In this document: one piece after another, positions 13,166 to 32,783 of the stretch | Numbering within the stretch: position 1 is the stretch's first letter | Layout of the letters: the number at the start of each line of letters is the position of its first letter | NCBI RefSeq assembly: GCF_964340395.1 | Contig: NC_135549.1 | Span: 13,170,842 to 13,234,841, forward strand | Length of the DNA stretch: 64,000 nt | Direction: 5' to 3' | Source: Glandiceps talaboti | Lineage: Eukaryota > Hemichordata > Enteropneusta > Spengelidae | Made by a program: the position numbers and the translations under genes | Notes under the pieces: model-generated | Database searches by the model: none | Seen by the model: only the letters and a program-made list of their open reading frames with translations | What the model was told of the DNA's origin: nothing

Positions 13166-13762
13166 AACACAGTTATGTAAATTATTAGAAAGTGAAGCAT
13201 AACTGCCACATACCATATATCACTTGATTACTGAATTTGAAGCAGTCCCAACCAACAGACAAACCGTACAACATTGAATTTCACTTCTTTCAGAAAATGT
13301 TGTCATAACATTGAGCAACAAATTTTAGTTTGTGTCTTATCTTCATAAGCCTAAACCTGGATTGCCCCTGTATTGAGATTTACCTGTTGGTGGATTTTTG
13401 CAAATGTTATTGTATTATGTAGTTCTAGAATTTCTTAGTACTAGAATTTCTTAGTAGCGAAAAAAAACATATAATACATTGTAGTAATCTTCCTCAGTTT
13501 GTTACTAAATTACATCTTTTCAATTTCATGAAATATCTACCAGTACTCCTTGATTTTGTTCCATTTAAAACGAGGCTTGATATATTTCAGTTCAACACAT
13601 ACCTCATTATGACTGTAAAAAAAAAGGACCAACTAAGGGGAAAATACTTCACAAGTGTGTAAGATTGATTCTTTAAGTTGTTTTTTTCTCAGGGCACTTT
13701 TCCAAATTTCTCTGTGAGAAAAATGTATTTGATTGATTTGACAAAGAAGCCTACCTGAGTGC

Positions 13763-14271
13763 CAACCAAACACCATGGTGGGCATACTGGTATGTGTGTT
13801 TCAACCAACCACCATGGTGGGCATACTGGTATGTGTGTTTCAACCAACCACCATGGTGGGCATACTGGTATGTGTGTTTCAACCAACCACCATGGTGGGC
13901 ATACTGGTATGTGTGTTCCAACCAACCACCATGGTGGGCATACTGGTATGTGTGTTCTAACCAACCACCATGGTGGGCATACTGGTATGTGTGTTCTAAC
14001 CAACCACCATGGTGGGCATACTGGTATGTGTGTTCTAACCAACCACCATGGTGGGCATACTGGTATGTGTGTTCCAACCAACCACCATGGTGGGCATACT
14101 GGTATGTGTGTTCCAACCAACCACCATGGTGGGCATACTGGTTTGTGTGTTCCAACCAATGACCATGGTGGGCATACTGGTATGTGTGTTCCAACCAACC
14201 ACCATGGTGGGCATACTGGTATGTGTGTTTCAATCAACCACCATGGTGCGCATACTGGTATGTGTGTTTCA
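13763..14271. repeat. 39-bp minisatellite, 13 copies, open in several frames
   Basis: The unit is 39 bases long, including 'ggtatgtgtgttycaaccaa' and then 'ccaccatggtgggcatact'. There are 13 copies differing by a few substitutions only. Each unit contains the perfect palindrome CCACCATGGTGG. Because 39 is a multiple of three and the unit lacks stop codons in several frames of both strands, it creates several long artificial ORFs. I do not regard these as genes. It lies ~0.8 kb downstream of the SLC35B4 stop. Confidence 0.97.
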
Positions 14272-17200
14272 CAGAAGATTGTGTTGTATAAAACCCAACA
14301 AAGTATTTTGTACAAAATTGTAGTTAGACTAAAAATGTATGGAGAGCAGAATTATGGTCACAAAGCAGGAAATGCACCATCATTTACAGTTTGTTTTACA
14401 TGTGTTACTTGGTTTTTGGCAGTTTCCAAAAATAATGCATTATTGATGTTTTGAAAGCACAGAAATGTAAATAAATTAAAGACTGCCTTAAACAGGGGAT
14501 TTATAACTCAGGGTTATTCTTTTCAACTTAGACAAGATGTTCAAATACTTTTAACCTCTTAACTTATTCAAAACATTCAAATCCAGGACAGGATTTAGTA
14601 CATTTCAGAATAAATATTTAACATATGTACATGGTATTAGTGACTGCCACTACCATGACTTTGCTTGATACACTCATTTCTTTTTAACTCCTTGTGTAAC
14701 TTATTTGAGTAAACTCTATATCAAAGAGAGATATACAAGTTTAAAGACTGGAATATGAGTAAGTTATGGATTATTATGTACATTAAACCAGTCAATATCT
14801 AACCTCAAACATGATCTTTATTTAGCCTATTTAAAGACCCATGCTTCCATCCTGAGTTCTCACAAATAATCATTGTTGACCTAAGGATTGGATAGGACCA
14901 TTCTTATGTTCAGGACCAAATTTTTCTCTAACTCTACCCGACAAAAATGTCTTTCGTACCCAAATTTTAATCCTATTTGTAAATTTGGGTACACCTATAT
15001 GTCAAATGAAATGGTAACATTTTCAGTGGCAACATTCGACTCAACTTTGACATCTCAACTTTGAATTTTAATTAAAAGTAAATTTGCATTTACTATCACA
15101 GCAATAACAGCCTAGTCTAATATATATGGTGTAACATACCGGTAGTAGACAGACTGGAAAGAATTTTGAAAATCTGTCAGCTTCTATTGGAGGAAATTGT
15201 CAGTTCAAATTATGAAATGTTAATCAGGAGAATCCCCTGAGAGTTGTATGGTTTTTGTAGTAATATGTGGGGGCGGAGGGGTGTTTTCGAAATTTTGATA
15301 TCTAGCTCTTTTAAGCTATGCTTGAATGTATAACCAGTGCCAAATAAACACGGGTGTGCAATAAAATTTATTTGTTTACAATTCTACAAGCACTAGTACA
15401 TATACAAACTAATTGGACACTGCAGTATCTTTTGATGAGGTAGTCTAGTGCTAGCCATGGCATCGAATCTCAAGATCTCTCTTTGAGTCTAGCTCAATGG
15501 GATCCTGAGAAGAAATCAACTGAAACCACCCACACAGTAATTAACATAACATCTTTGTTAATCAATCACAGAATTCTATCCAATGATAAGTTAGTGTTTA
15601 CTGGGAGCAGTTACGGAATGTCCAAATATGGTATATTTGTCAGCTCAGGATGCTACTTATACCCTGTTTATGTCATTTGAATAGTTGGGTGTGTACTCAT
15701 TTGCATGAACAACTTTTGCTTTATGATTTCTCATTGAGCTGGACGACATAAAGAATTGATTTGATACCATGGGTAAATCTAGACTATTGATGAAGCAATA
15801 CGGATGAGAATCACATTTGTATTATAAAAAACTTTTTAAAACTAAAATTTTGATTTGTGATGCTGACGTACTTAGCATACTTTGCAACTTACAAGAGTAT
15901 GGTAGTGTTGTCTGACGTTGCTGGTCATTGAGACTCATTTGATCATAGTTCAGTCTGCTATGAATTGCAGACAAGGTATATGCAGACTACATGAAAGTTT
16001 TGGTCAGCAACTTGTTCTGAATGAAACAAACTTTTGTGGGCTCTCCAACCAGGTTAAAAAAAAATCTAACTTTTTAATACACAATCATGGGTTTGCAAAC
16101 AACAGGAAAAAATAATGGCAGATTTTTTTTCACATCACAGCAATCTGCAAATTCTCAGTGAACAGTATTCCAATGCAATAAACAAAAACAACAAGCTACA
16201 AGTTTGACAGCTTTCTATTGAGTAAACTTTTGCAATGACAACCAGATAACAGGTGAAAGTTAGAATGAAAATCAACAAGATATACTAGCCATTTTGGGGT
16301 TTTATCCTCTGAAAAATTACTGAAACTTTCTCTAATCTTGCAATTGCAAAAGGAAAGAAGTCTACATCTTTTGCTCATGAGCTGTTTTATGATCAGTTCA
16401 GTTCTCAGAACAACCAGCATGCACCAGTGAAAAGTACCTAACTACATATAGATTTAAAACTTCAGAATTTGTCGTTCTGATGAGGATCATGGACCAAGAC
16501 AGATCAAAAGCACGATGCTAAAAAACAATTTGAATTGCTTGACTTTGTGTGTTATAACCTGTGTAAGTTATCATTTGATCTATCAAAATGGTGAACAGTT
16601 TTGGTCATCACATTGGAACTATTCAGGTTAATAGGTATATCATTTAAAACCCCACTTTTCAAAGAAGCTTATAAATTCACCTTGTTTGACAATTTTTGAA
16701 CATTGCGAAGTTACACTAAACTCTCCTGTAGTACAAATCATTTAGCCGTGTTTATCAAGGTTTGTCAAGGCAGGAAATTAATCTTGACTTCTACTCACTA
16801 TTAATGCATAAAAAAAAAGTTTATCCTTGTGAAATAGTGATAAGCTACCAAATCGTTATAATACAATATAAAAGCTACTTTGCAATATTTGTAATCCTGT
16901 GTGCTATTATAGGTAATGATATTTTTCATAAACTATTCATCAGAACTATACTGGTAGAAAAAAATTGTAGGCTATAACTACTTTTATGATATTATAATTC
17001 CGTTTTAGATTTTTGAGTTGTGAAGGTTTAGGTATGGCAATCACAAAGTAATTGTGTAACAAAAGTTGACAGGAATTTTATATATACCTGTTATTTCTAT
17101 ATTTGGACATATTTTACCAGGGTTTGATGTAAAAAGTTAAACACCACCTACAGAATTTGTCCATTTGATATTAGTGCTTACACAGTATTTGATTCTAAAT

Positions 17201-18561
17201 ATTTCATAATTATCTTTATGTGTGCTCTTCCTGTGTTTTTTAATTATAGTCCAAATCGGATTTGCAGCTGTTCTAATTTTACAGTGTTACAAAACTGAGA
17301 TGTATTTTTATTCATTTACTGATGTACTTCTCTTTCAGATGTCTTTGTAATAATTTTGTTTTTTATGGCATTCAGTTTCTTCCAATTTTTTTTTCATAAT
17401 AATTTGGAGTGTTCCACAATTTTGAAGAATATTTACGATTTAATACACAGAACAGCCAAATTTGCAATGTTTACTTCTTTTGCGATGTAAATCATGGCTT
17501 ATATTGAAGAATTCACACCTCCATGATTCAAAAATGTTGTGTAGTGTATTGTTTTTCTCATTTTGTATACACTTTTTTTGGATCCATGTTTGACATACCC
17601 ATGTTTAGTATTTGACATACCTATGTTTCATATTTGAAATTTGTCCATTTCTTGTACACCATGTCATGTACTGACATTCTTTCCATTGATATGTTCTGAA
17701 AAGGCATTTGATGATGGTACATTGGTGTATATTTTGAACATAAAATCATACAATCAAAATCACAATATAAGATATTATATTAGACAAACACAGACATGGT
17801 CAATTTATTCATTCTAGTTCTACAAGCCAGTATATGGAAAGACTTATAATAAAATGTACAACTCCAAATCAAAAACATCTATCATGGAGTGAACAAGTCT
17901 GACTGACTATTTACAGTCGAAAACTCTCCCTTAGCTTGTCAGAAGTATGTTGTGTGTAGTGGTTAAAATTTTAGTACTTATAAATATAGTTTTTTTTCAA
18001 TTTGCTGAATGATATACATGATCACAATACATTCATTTCTCATTTGATTCCTTCTCTTCATTAAAGAGCAAATTTGTACCAGTAAGGTAGAAACCACAAC
18101 TATTGTAGGAAGGCTACAGCCTGCTTGTTTAAGTAGAATTCAAATTAAAACTGGCTATAGAATAGAAGAAAACTGTGACATTTTCCTCGACAAGATTAGC
18201 TTCCTGTTAGTAAATTATTGATATTCAATGTGTCATACCTTTTTGAGAAATGTATATTTTCTGATCCATAGATATTAAAGTGAAAATACAAAATCTTGTT
18301 TGTTCATGTCTTTATTTGTATTAATCAGAGGATGTATTGTTGAAAAGACTGCTCCAGCTCATCATACAAGGAGCTTTGAATATTGGGGGGGGGGGGGGGG
18401 GGGGGGGGGGCTTGACATTTTCAGCCACTGCATTGATGATCAAACCCATGGAAAAGTCTTGGTTTCTAATTACTCTGTGAATCAAATTTAACTTCAGAAG
18501 CATTCATCTCATTTGCATGTGTGAAAAATGTCTAGCATATGCCATTGTTCATGTACTATGA

Positions 18562-18592
<31 letters not shown>

Positions 18593-19261
18593 CCTGTGCA
18601 TTGTCTCTTCCCCATTGCAAAACACGAACATTAACAGTTTTACTTGCCAAAAATAGATATTTGAACACCTCGTATACAAATGTTGTATGGCATTGAACAT
18701 TTGGGGCTCAATATTTTTATTAGCCTGGGGGGGGGGGGTGCTATAGAAAAATCAACCAAAGTATTTTACACATTTTATTTAGGAAATAGCTTTCCCATGG
18801 TTACTGAGATATTACAGTCATAATCTACTTTTGCAGGTTTTATTTCAGGTGTTTTTGGTTATTTTTTTTATTTTTTACTATACATAGTCTACAATTTCAA
18901 CCAAAAATCTCTTTACAATATCTAGATATAATAACAACACAAATAATTAAATTTCGTGAAATATGATATATTTATTCAGGTGTGAAGGAATCAAATGATA
19001 TCATTTATATTAAATGGAAGTAATAATAAAGAGATGGACAAAAAAAACCTGAAAAAATAAAGTTTTCAGTTTGCTTGAATTTATTTTCTCCTTTCACCCC
19101 ATTCACTGACAAGGTAAGGTTGCCATGAAAATATTTTTTCACTCGTGCTTAATAGCCATGTATCATTCGTTGATCCGTAAAACTTTATTCCAGGCAAAAG
19201 TCGCAAAACAGCCAATTTGTTGTTTCAGTGAATATTTCGACACATGTACTCAGCATGCTGG
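14272..19261. other. Intergenic SLC35B4-RAB7, no gene seen
   Basis: No exon-like ORF is supported. Simple repeats are present: a run of 26 G at 18385-18410, (GT)n at 18564-18591 and a G-run near 18727. SLC35B4 3' UTR sequence probably occupies the beginning, but I cannot fix its end. Confidence 0.6.
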
Positions 19262-19268
19262 GTATTAA

Positions 19269-19313
19269 TGACGTCATTGGTCTCGTGACCTGCATATGCA
19301 TTACGCCATCTTG
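19269..19313 (+). promoter_or_regulatory. Putative RAB7 core promoter block
   Basis: Within 45 bases there is a perfect CRE (TGACGTCA, 19269-19276) and an inverted CCAAT box (ATTGG, 19276-19280). There is also GTCTCGTGAC (19280-19289), one base from the CLEAR element GTCACGTGAC used by TFEB in lysosomal genes but lacking the CACGTG core. Last is GCCATCTTG (19305-19313), a YY1-type site. The block lies just upstream of a non-coding exon candidate ending in a consensus donor at 19412. The sites are read directly; their use is inferred. Confidence 0.45.
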
Positions 19314-19412
19314 AAACCTCCCTTTGCGAGTTTCGTCAATTCATTGATTTTATAGGTTCTTCTCGATTTTCGACGTTTTTGACATTCGGAACCGACATAA
19401 TTTGAAATAAAG
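19314..19412 (+). other. Putative non-coding first exon of RAB7
   Basis: The sequence ends AAATAAAG|GTGAGT at 19412, a consensus donor. The coding exon's acceptor (TTCCACAG, ending 20458) lies 1 kb downstream and leaves nine bases of leader before the ATG. The transcription start is unknown, so the left boundary is nominal. Confidence 0.4.
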
Positions 19413-20467
19413 GTGAGTTTTTTCAATTTGTAAGTATTTTTTATATTCATTTAATACTCCAAAGACATCATAACATTGACTGTGTTCCTTGAAAATTGAA
19501 TGAAAATGTGGCAATGCAAGAGCAAGTCGTCGTTCCAGTTGTGTAGTCTCCTCCCCAAAACTCGTTGGTCAACTGAAGAATATTTACCTATAAGATGACG
19601 TTTTGTGGTAGTTTTCGAAATTAAAGACCTTTATCAACAAAAAGCTTGTTTGTACCCGTGTGGTTTCGTGAAATATGATATATGTATTCAGGTGTGAAAT
19701 GATTCCAGTCAAAGTGTTGTCACGTATACAGAGTACCCGCCGGGTGTTATTGACACGCACTTCACCGTCAAACGTCACAGAAAAATAACTTGCAAAACCA
19801 CAGTAACTTCTCCATTTTATGTAGCTTTAGTCATAAGATACTGGGCCTATAGTATCGTCATTATATAGACGTAACAGTGTTATGTATTGTTGAGTTGAAT
19901 GGCAATTTATTAATACAGAAAAATAGTTATTATTAATGGAGAAGGTTGGCTACCCGGAAGTGGGAACGCAACGTCACATCAGGGAGAGTCCAGGTTTATT
20001 TATATTGAACGTGCAACGATGGATTGACTTTTTGGGCATTCTGCAGAATTATCGGACTTGTTGGTTTATCACCAGTTCTACGCATAAGAACGAATGAATT
20101 ATTGGTATCACTGGTTTAAATAATTGGCCATGTGCTGCAAACCACCAGTAAACAAAAACAATTAACTGTTAACAGTTATATGTAAATCACCATCACATGT
20201 GTTGTGTGGAAACAAAGATCATGTTCCTTACTGGCTAATAGAAAGGACAATTAAATTTACTTGGAATCTTAGTCTTAAAACACTGTGTAAATACACCAGA
20301 ATTATCAAGCTGAATTGAATTGGAATATACAGTCAGGAAGAGACCATAGTGTAAATGACTCACATTAGCATGATGATATGATGATGGCCCATGTGACCTG
20401 ACATTTTCTGAAAGTAATAAGGTAACAATAAGACTATTTTTTACAATTTTTTCCACAGAAAGTAACA

Positions 20468-27691
<7,224 letters not shown>

Positions 27692-29790
27692 AGTTCATCT
27701 GGACTTGCTCTCGGTATACTCAAGAATTTTCAGTTGTCAGCTGGATGCTTCAGGGAAAGTTCTTAGGTTATAGGGCATAGGTCATGGGTCACATGACCAT
27801 GACTTGGTCTAGGATGAATCCTACTCGATGAGAATAAAAATGCACCGGTGAACATTTACATCCAAACGTCAGAATTTTTGACATCTTTCGTTGAACCATC
27901 TGGCAAGTTACAGAATTTTTGTTATGTTGATCACATTGAATAATGAAAGTGTTTCTTTATTGCTGCTACAGTAACATTTAGCTATACTTTTCAGGTTGGC
28001 ATTTTTAGAAACGACGTCAACACTACTAAGATGATTTATAACTTCAGGGTCAACTAATCATTGTTTGTTAGAACGAATTCACTCCATCAAGTAGTGTTTC
28101 ATAAAGATGGAAATGCTAACAGCCATAATAAGAAATAGTATAAATTATGTATGTCACTTTATGAGAGACTTTCTCCGACTATTCTGACTGGAAATTTTAA
28201 CATCAAATAATCTTGAAGAAATAAATGCTATACATACATACATATATACCATTGCATATTAGAAGCAGAAATAAAGAAATACTTTTTGGCTACTGTCAAC
28301 GACCTAAAGACAGGCGTGTCAGGGCATTGGTAACACATTTAATTCAGCAACAAGTTTATTGTTAAAAGCCATTGTGAAATATAAATACGATGGCGACTAT
28401 TTGCATGGGGGTTAGTGTGTGTTCAGTGTCTACAAAACAGTGAACCAAGCGATTGAGGCAAGGAATTGGCTAATCATGAAAAATCAGCATGTATGTAAAA
28501 GCTTAAGAATTTGTAGTATCTGTTGCACTGTTTAGTGTGTGAATAAAAAAAAAAGAGGGTTGTTTTTTTTTTCTACACTTGAATCTGTCCTTTGAAAACA
28601 AATGCCGCATAAGTAGGTGATATTGACTTGTACATTAATTGTAATTTTATAAAGGAACTCCAGTGACCAAGCCATATGTAATACTTCATAATATTTCTTC
28701 ATTCAAATCTACTTTTATTCTTTAAATTGTATGGTAGTTTTTTTGTTTTTTGTTTTTTGATTTGAGAAAAAAAAACTTTGATGATAATGATGATATAATA
28801 TTATATAAGTGCATCTAGTAAAAATGCCTCACAGGTTTGACTAGTCCATTAAAAGTTATGAAAATTTAGCTTGATGGCATTTTTGCAACGACAAAATATT
28901 GTGATGTAGTGCATTTCAGGCAACTTGACATTAGGTGATTTGTTTTACAGTTTATTTGTAAACCAACCTTTTTCTTCTCCAAGTATGTTACAGAAATTCT
29001 TTAAGAAGGAGATGTAGTTATTTGGTTCCTACATAACTTCTTCCAATGTACTATTGTCAAATATTGCTCTAAATTAATATGCTTACACCAGTAATGTTTG
29101 TTATTGATAACCACATCACTTTTGAAATAGGTCATGAAATGCTCCATCCATGTTGGTGGTAGACTTCCTGATAGACAGTCCTGATGACTACATGATATTG
29201 CAGCTCTGATCAACACAGCTGTTGTAACACAATGTTTGACAACATTTAGTTCACCTGTCTCAAAAACTTAATAGTGTTTATTCAGTGGTTTTACATGTAA
29301 CTATGATACACACACACAAGCATAGATTTATATTGATGTATCATCAATGGCTGTAATATTGAGAGTTTGGTTGTGCCCCAGTAATCTATGCTACACATAC
29401 TAGATTAGGTTATTGGAGCGCCACCAATGACTACATTGTACAGTCTCACTTCACTCAGAAACAAGATTTCAAAAGTGATGTCCTTGTCTCTTCATATATA
29501 CCATATAATCCTAGTTCACTCCCCGTTAACACCTGATTGTAATTTCATATCATATAGAGTTGTATACCTTTTTATCCAAACTTGTTAATTGGATGCATTT
29601 AATAGACTGTGTATCCATGTGGCTTTTTTGATGTATTTTTGGAATAATGTCCCCCAATTGTTAGGTTTGCTACTGCTTTGCCCCGTATAACCAGAACGGT
29701 GTAAATGAATCAAGTTGTAACCCTGCACTCTTGATTGCCTTTACCGTATGTGATAATAAATCATATCTCAAGATGTTTGCTGTCGTGTTG
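27692..29790 (+). other. Probable RAB7 3' UTR
   Basis: About 2.1 kb of AT-rich sequence without ORFs follows the RAB7 stop and ends at a well-formed polyadenylation region. The extent is inferred from that signal; earlier AATAAA hexamers (for example near 28222) could be used as well. Confidence 0.5.
29755..29760 (+). terminator. Candidate RAB7 polyadenylation signal
   Basis: AATAAA at 29755-29760 is followed within 20-45 bases by a GT-rich and T-rich stretch (TGTCGTGTTGTTTTATTTT), the usual downstream element. This is the best-formed signal after the RAB7 stop. Confidence 0.5.
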
Positions 29791-30286
29791 TTTTATTTTA
29801 TGGAAATATGTTTTTGATATTACACTTTCACTATTATGCATATACATTGTATTATATTGAATTGTTCAGTTATGTTTGCATCCAGTTCCTTACAAAACAT
29901 ATACAGAAAGTGCACAAAGGATACCAAATCACTCATATTTTCAGTGGATTTAAAGCCCCAATTAGCTATCACCGAAAGCTGCAAACCTACACTAGCTGTA
30001 ATTGGGGTATCATTTGTTCGACCAGATAACCAACAATATACTCAATGAAAACTCTTAAAATACCAATAAGACATTGTACATGTTAATTAGAGGTCTTTTT
30101 TAATTATAAGTAGTATAGTAATAAGTTTAAATCATGATTCATTGGGATGCTGAATTTGGATGGGGATCCAAAAATCAAAGTGATTCGATATATTGCACCA
30201 TGCTGTGTGTACTGTGACAAATATGGTTATTCCCAGGTGATTGAATACTGTCCAGGGTGTATGATATCATGAGTAAGTTGGTATAT

Positions 30287-30320
30287 CCATGGAAGTATAA
30301 CCCACGTTATACTTCCATGG
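30287..30320. repeat. Small perfect inverted repeat
   Basis: CCATGGAAGTATAAC (30287-30301) and its exact reverse complement (30306-30320) are separated by 4 bases. It lies between the RAB7 and SLC46-A genes. Confidence 0.85.
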
Positions 30321-30777
30321 TATATCTAACAAAAGCAGTTTTAAGAAATATTTAACTGCTAAAATGTGATCCAATCTCTGCTTTGATCTTCCAATTGACT
30401 GGTGTATCTCATTTCAAAAGAGAGGAGCTCAACAACTGAAGATAAATTTTCCATTGTTTTGTAACATTTTGTCAATGACCTCGGATTTGATATGGTAATC
30501 AAGTTCAAGGCTTGTCTGTATCTGGCCTGGATTTTGTGTATGGAGGGGTTGGGATTGGGGGTAATAACTGCAAATAAGTCATTTGATACAGTAAAAGGAA
30601 CATGTAATATTAAACAGTTCTCTCTTCCAAGTGTGTATGCTTCTCGTATGGAGTGACAACCAAGCTGTTAGGTTGAGTGAGGTAGTTGCAAAATGCATGT
30701 GTATGCCATGATTTATTACAGTCAAAAGGGTCAAGGTTAGCTATGAGTCATAATACACAAATGCTAACTACCCCCAC

Positions 30778-30802
30778 CACACACACACACACACACACAC
30801 AC
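30778..30802. repeat. (AC)n microsatellite
   Basis: A simple AC tract. The intergenic region 29790-31413 otherwise contains no feature I can support. Confidence 0.9.
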
Positions 30803-31413
30803 AACAGCAACAGTAAACAACTTCACTGAATGCAACGACATTAATGGGGAACTAAAGTGCTGCTAGAACTGTCAAATGCACTGTTACATGTTTGTTCTAA
30901 TGCCTTGTTGAAAAGTTATGTGTTATTTGTAAGTAAAACATCTTCATAACACAGACAGGCCAGTAAAGGTAACATATACATCCCTACAGTTAAAACTGAA
31001 TATGGGAAACGTGCATTTCACTACAGTGGTGGGGAGTGGTGTTGTTCTATGGAACAATATACCCCTATCCACAAGATCAGCTCCGAACCCATCGATATTT
31101 AAAAGACATCTTAATGTAGTGTGGTAATGTAATTGGCACTGTGCCTCTGTAACTTTTTGTTCTAGTTTGTCCCTTTTTTGTTTATTTTTTCTGTGTAAGT
31201 AATCTTGCAACAGGTTCCATTTGGAGAACAGTGCTTAAGCACTGAAATGGTGTCTGTATATGAAAGATTAATGAATAAAAATAAAAATAAATGTCTGTCA
31301 ACAGCATGTACCAAAGTTACGTTACAGCGCCCTCAAGTTGACAGCTTGATGATGGCAGTTTATGACGAGTGTGTATGTGTGTGTGTAAATATATATTTTA
31401 AATACCTCATTTT

Positions 31414-32783
31414 TAGCACAACTGAACTTGTTCAGTAGTGCTATAGGGATCGCCCGGCGTCTGTCTGTCTGTCTGTGTGTGTGTGTGTGTGTGTGTAAAC
31501 AACTTAAAGTCAAAAACCGCTGAACCGATTGCCACGATATTTGGTGGGTCCATTACTTTGGGTGTCTAGTTGGGAAATTGTTCAAATCAAAATGATCGCA
31601 TCACAGGTGTGTGATTTGGGTCAAAAAATGTGATTTTTGGTCAAAAAACTTAAACTCAGAAACTACTGGGCAGATTGGTGCGAAATTTGGTGGGAACATT
31701 CTTAAGGGGGTGTAAAGTAAGATTTGTTCATGACGGGATGATTCCATCAGTGATATGCAAATTAGGGCTAAAAATGTGTCTTTTTGGTTAAAAATCTATA
31801 ATTCTAAAACTACTGAGCAGATTGGGCTGCAATTTAATGGGAATGTATCTAGGGATGTATGGACGAAGAAATATTAAGCATACCATGATTCCATGAGTGA
31901 TATGCAAATTAGGTGTAAAAATGTTCATTTTTGGTCAAAAACTTATATCTCAAAAAGTACTTGGTCAATTAGTCTGAAACTTGGCGAGATGTTTCTGAAA
32001 CTGTTATTCTGCAGATTTTCTTAAAAACATTTTGACAAAATTGGCCCTAGCGACCATGACCACGCCCTTTAGCAACAACCAAATGGCAGTATATTTTGGT
32101 CAAATAACAACATCATCTGGTAAGCAAGTGAGTAAACATTCAAAAAATGTATGCAAATACCCTAGCAACCATGACCACGCCCATAGCAACAGCCAAACGG
32201 TGGTGTATTTCACAAAGATAACAACAGGGTTTAATAGATAATTGAATAAACATCCAAAAAACGTATGTAAATTTGCATAGCAACAAGACCACGCCCATAA
32301 CAACAGCCAAATAATCATGTATATTGCAAAGATAACAACAGGAATAGAAAGACAGATGAATAAACATTCAAAAAATGTATGCAAATACCCTAGTAACCAT
32401 GACCACGCCCATAGCAACAGCCAAACGGTGGTGTATTTCACAAAGATAACAACAGGGTTTAATAGACAATTGAATAAACATTCAAAAAATGTATGTAAAT
32501 TTTCCTAGCAACAAGACCACGTCCATAGCAACAGCCAAATGATCACGTATATTGCAAAGACAATATCAGGAATTCATACACAAGTGAACAAAAACATACA
32601 CAAATGTATGCAAATATATCTAACAACATGACCACGCCCATAGCAACAGCCAAATGATAGCATTTATCGTAAAGATAGCAACGTGGTTGGATAGGCAACT
32701 GGATAGTTATTCAGCAAATAAACACCTATTGTTAGCATTGACTAGCATATGGATAAACATTTTAAAAAACTAAAGTTGTGCTA
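31414..32783. mobile_element. Non-autonomous repeat element with ~115-bp tandem array, copy 1
   Basis: It begins TAGCACAACT and ends with the inverse AGTTGTGCTA. Next to the left end is a CTGT/TG microsatellite (31460-31495). Then come three diverged units of the type 'gattggtgcgaaatttggtg' plus 'gga'. Then come six tandem units of 114-115 bases, each marked by 'gaccacgcccatagcaacag' plus 'ccaaa' (starts near 32058, 32173, 32287, 32401, 32515, 32630). The same architecture recurs at 51.65-52.38 kb. Shared sequence continues ~20 bases beyond the right inverted repeat in both copies, so the true border may lie further right. No protein is encoded. Confidence 0.65.

Noticed and set aside
13689-14454. 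Several long overlapping ORFs (up to 231 codons) on both strands
   Set aside because: They are products of the stop-free 39-bp minisatellite. The sequence is purely repetitive with no start context or splice support.
32100-32508. ORFs of 60-113 codons on both strands
   Set aside because: They are read through the ~115-bp tandem array and have repeat-derived periodic composition.
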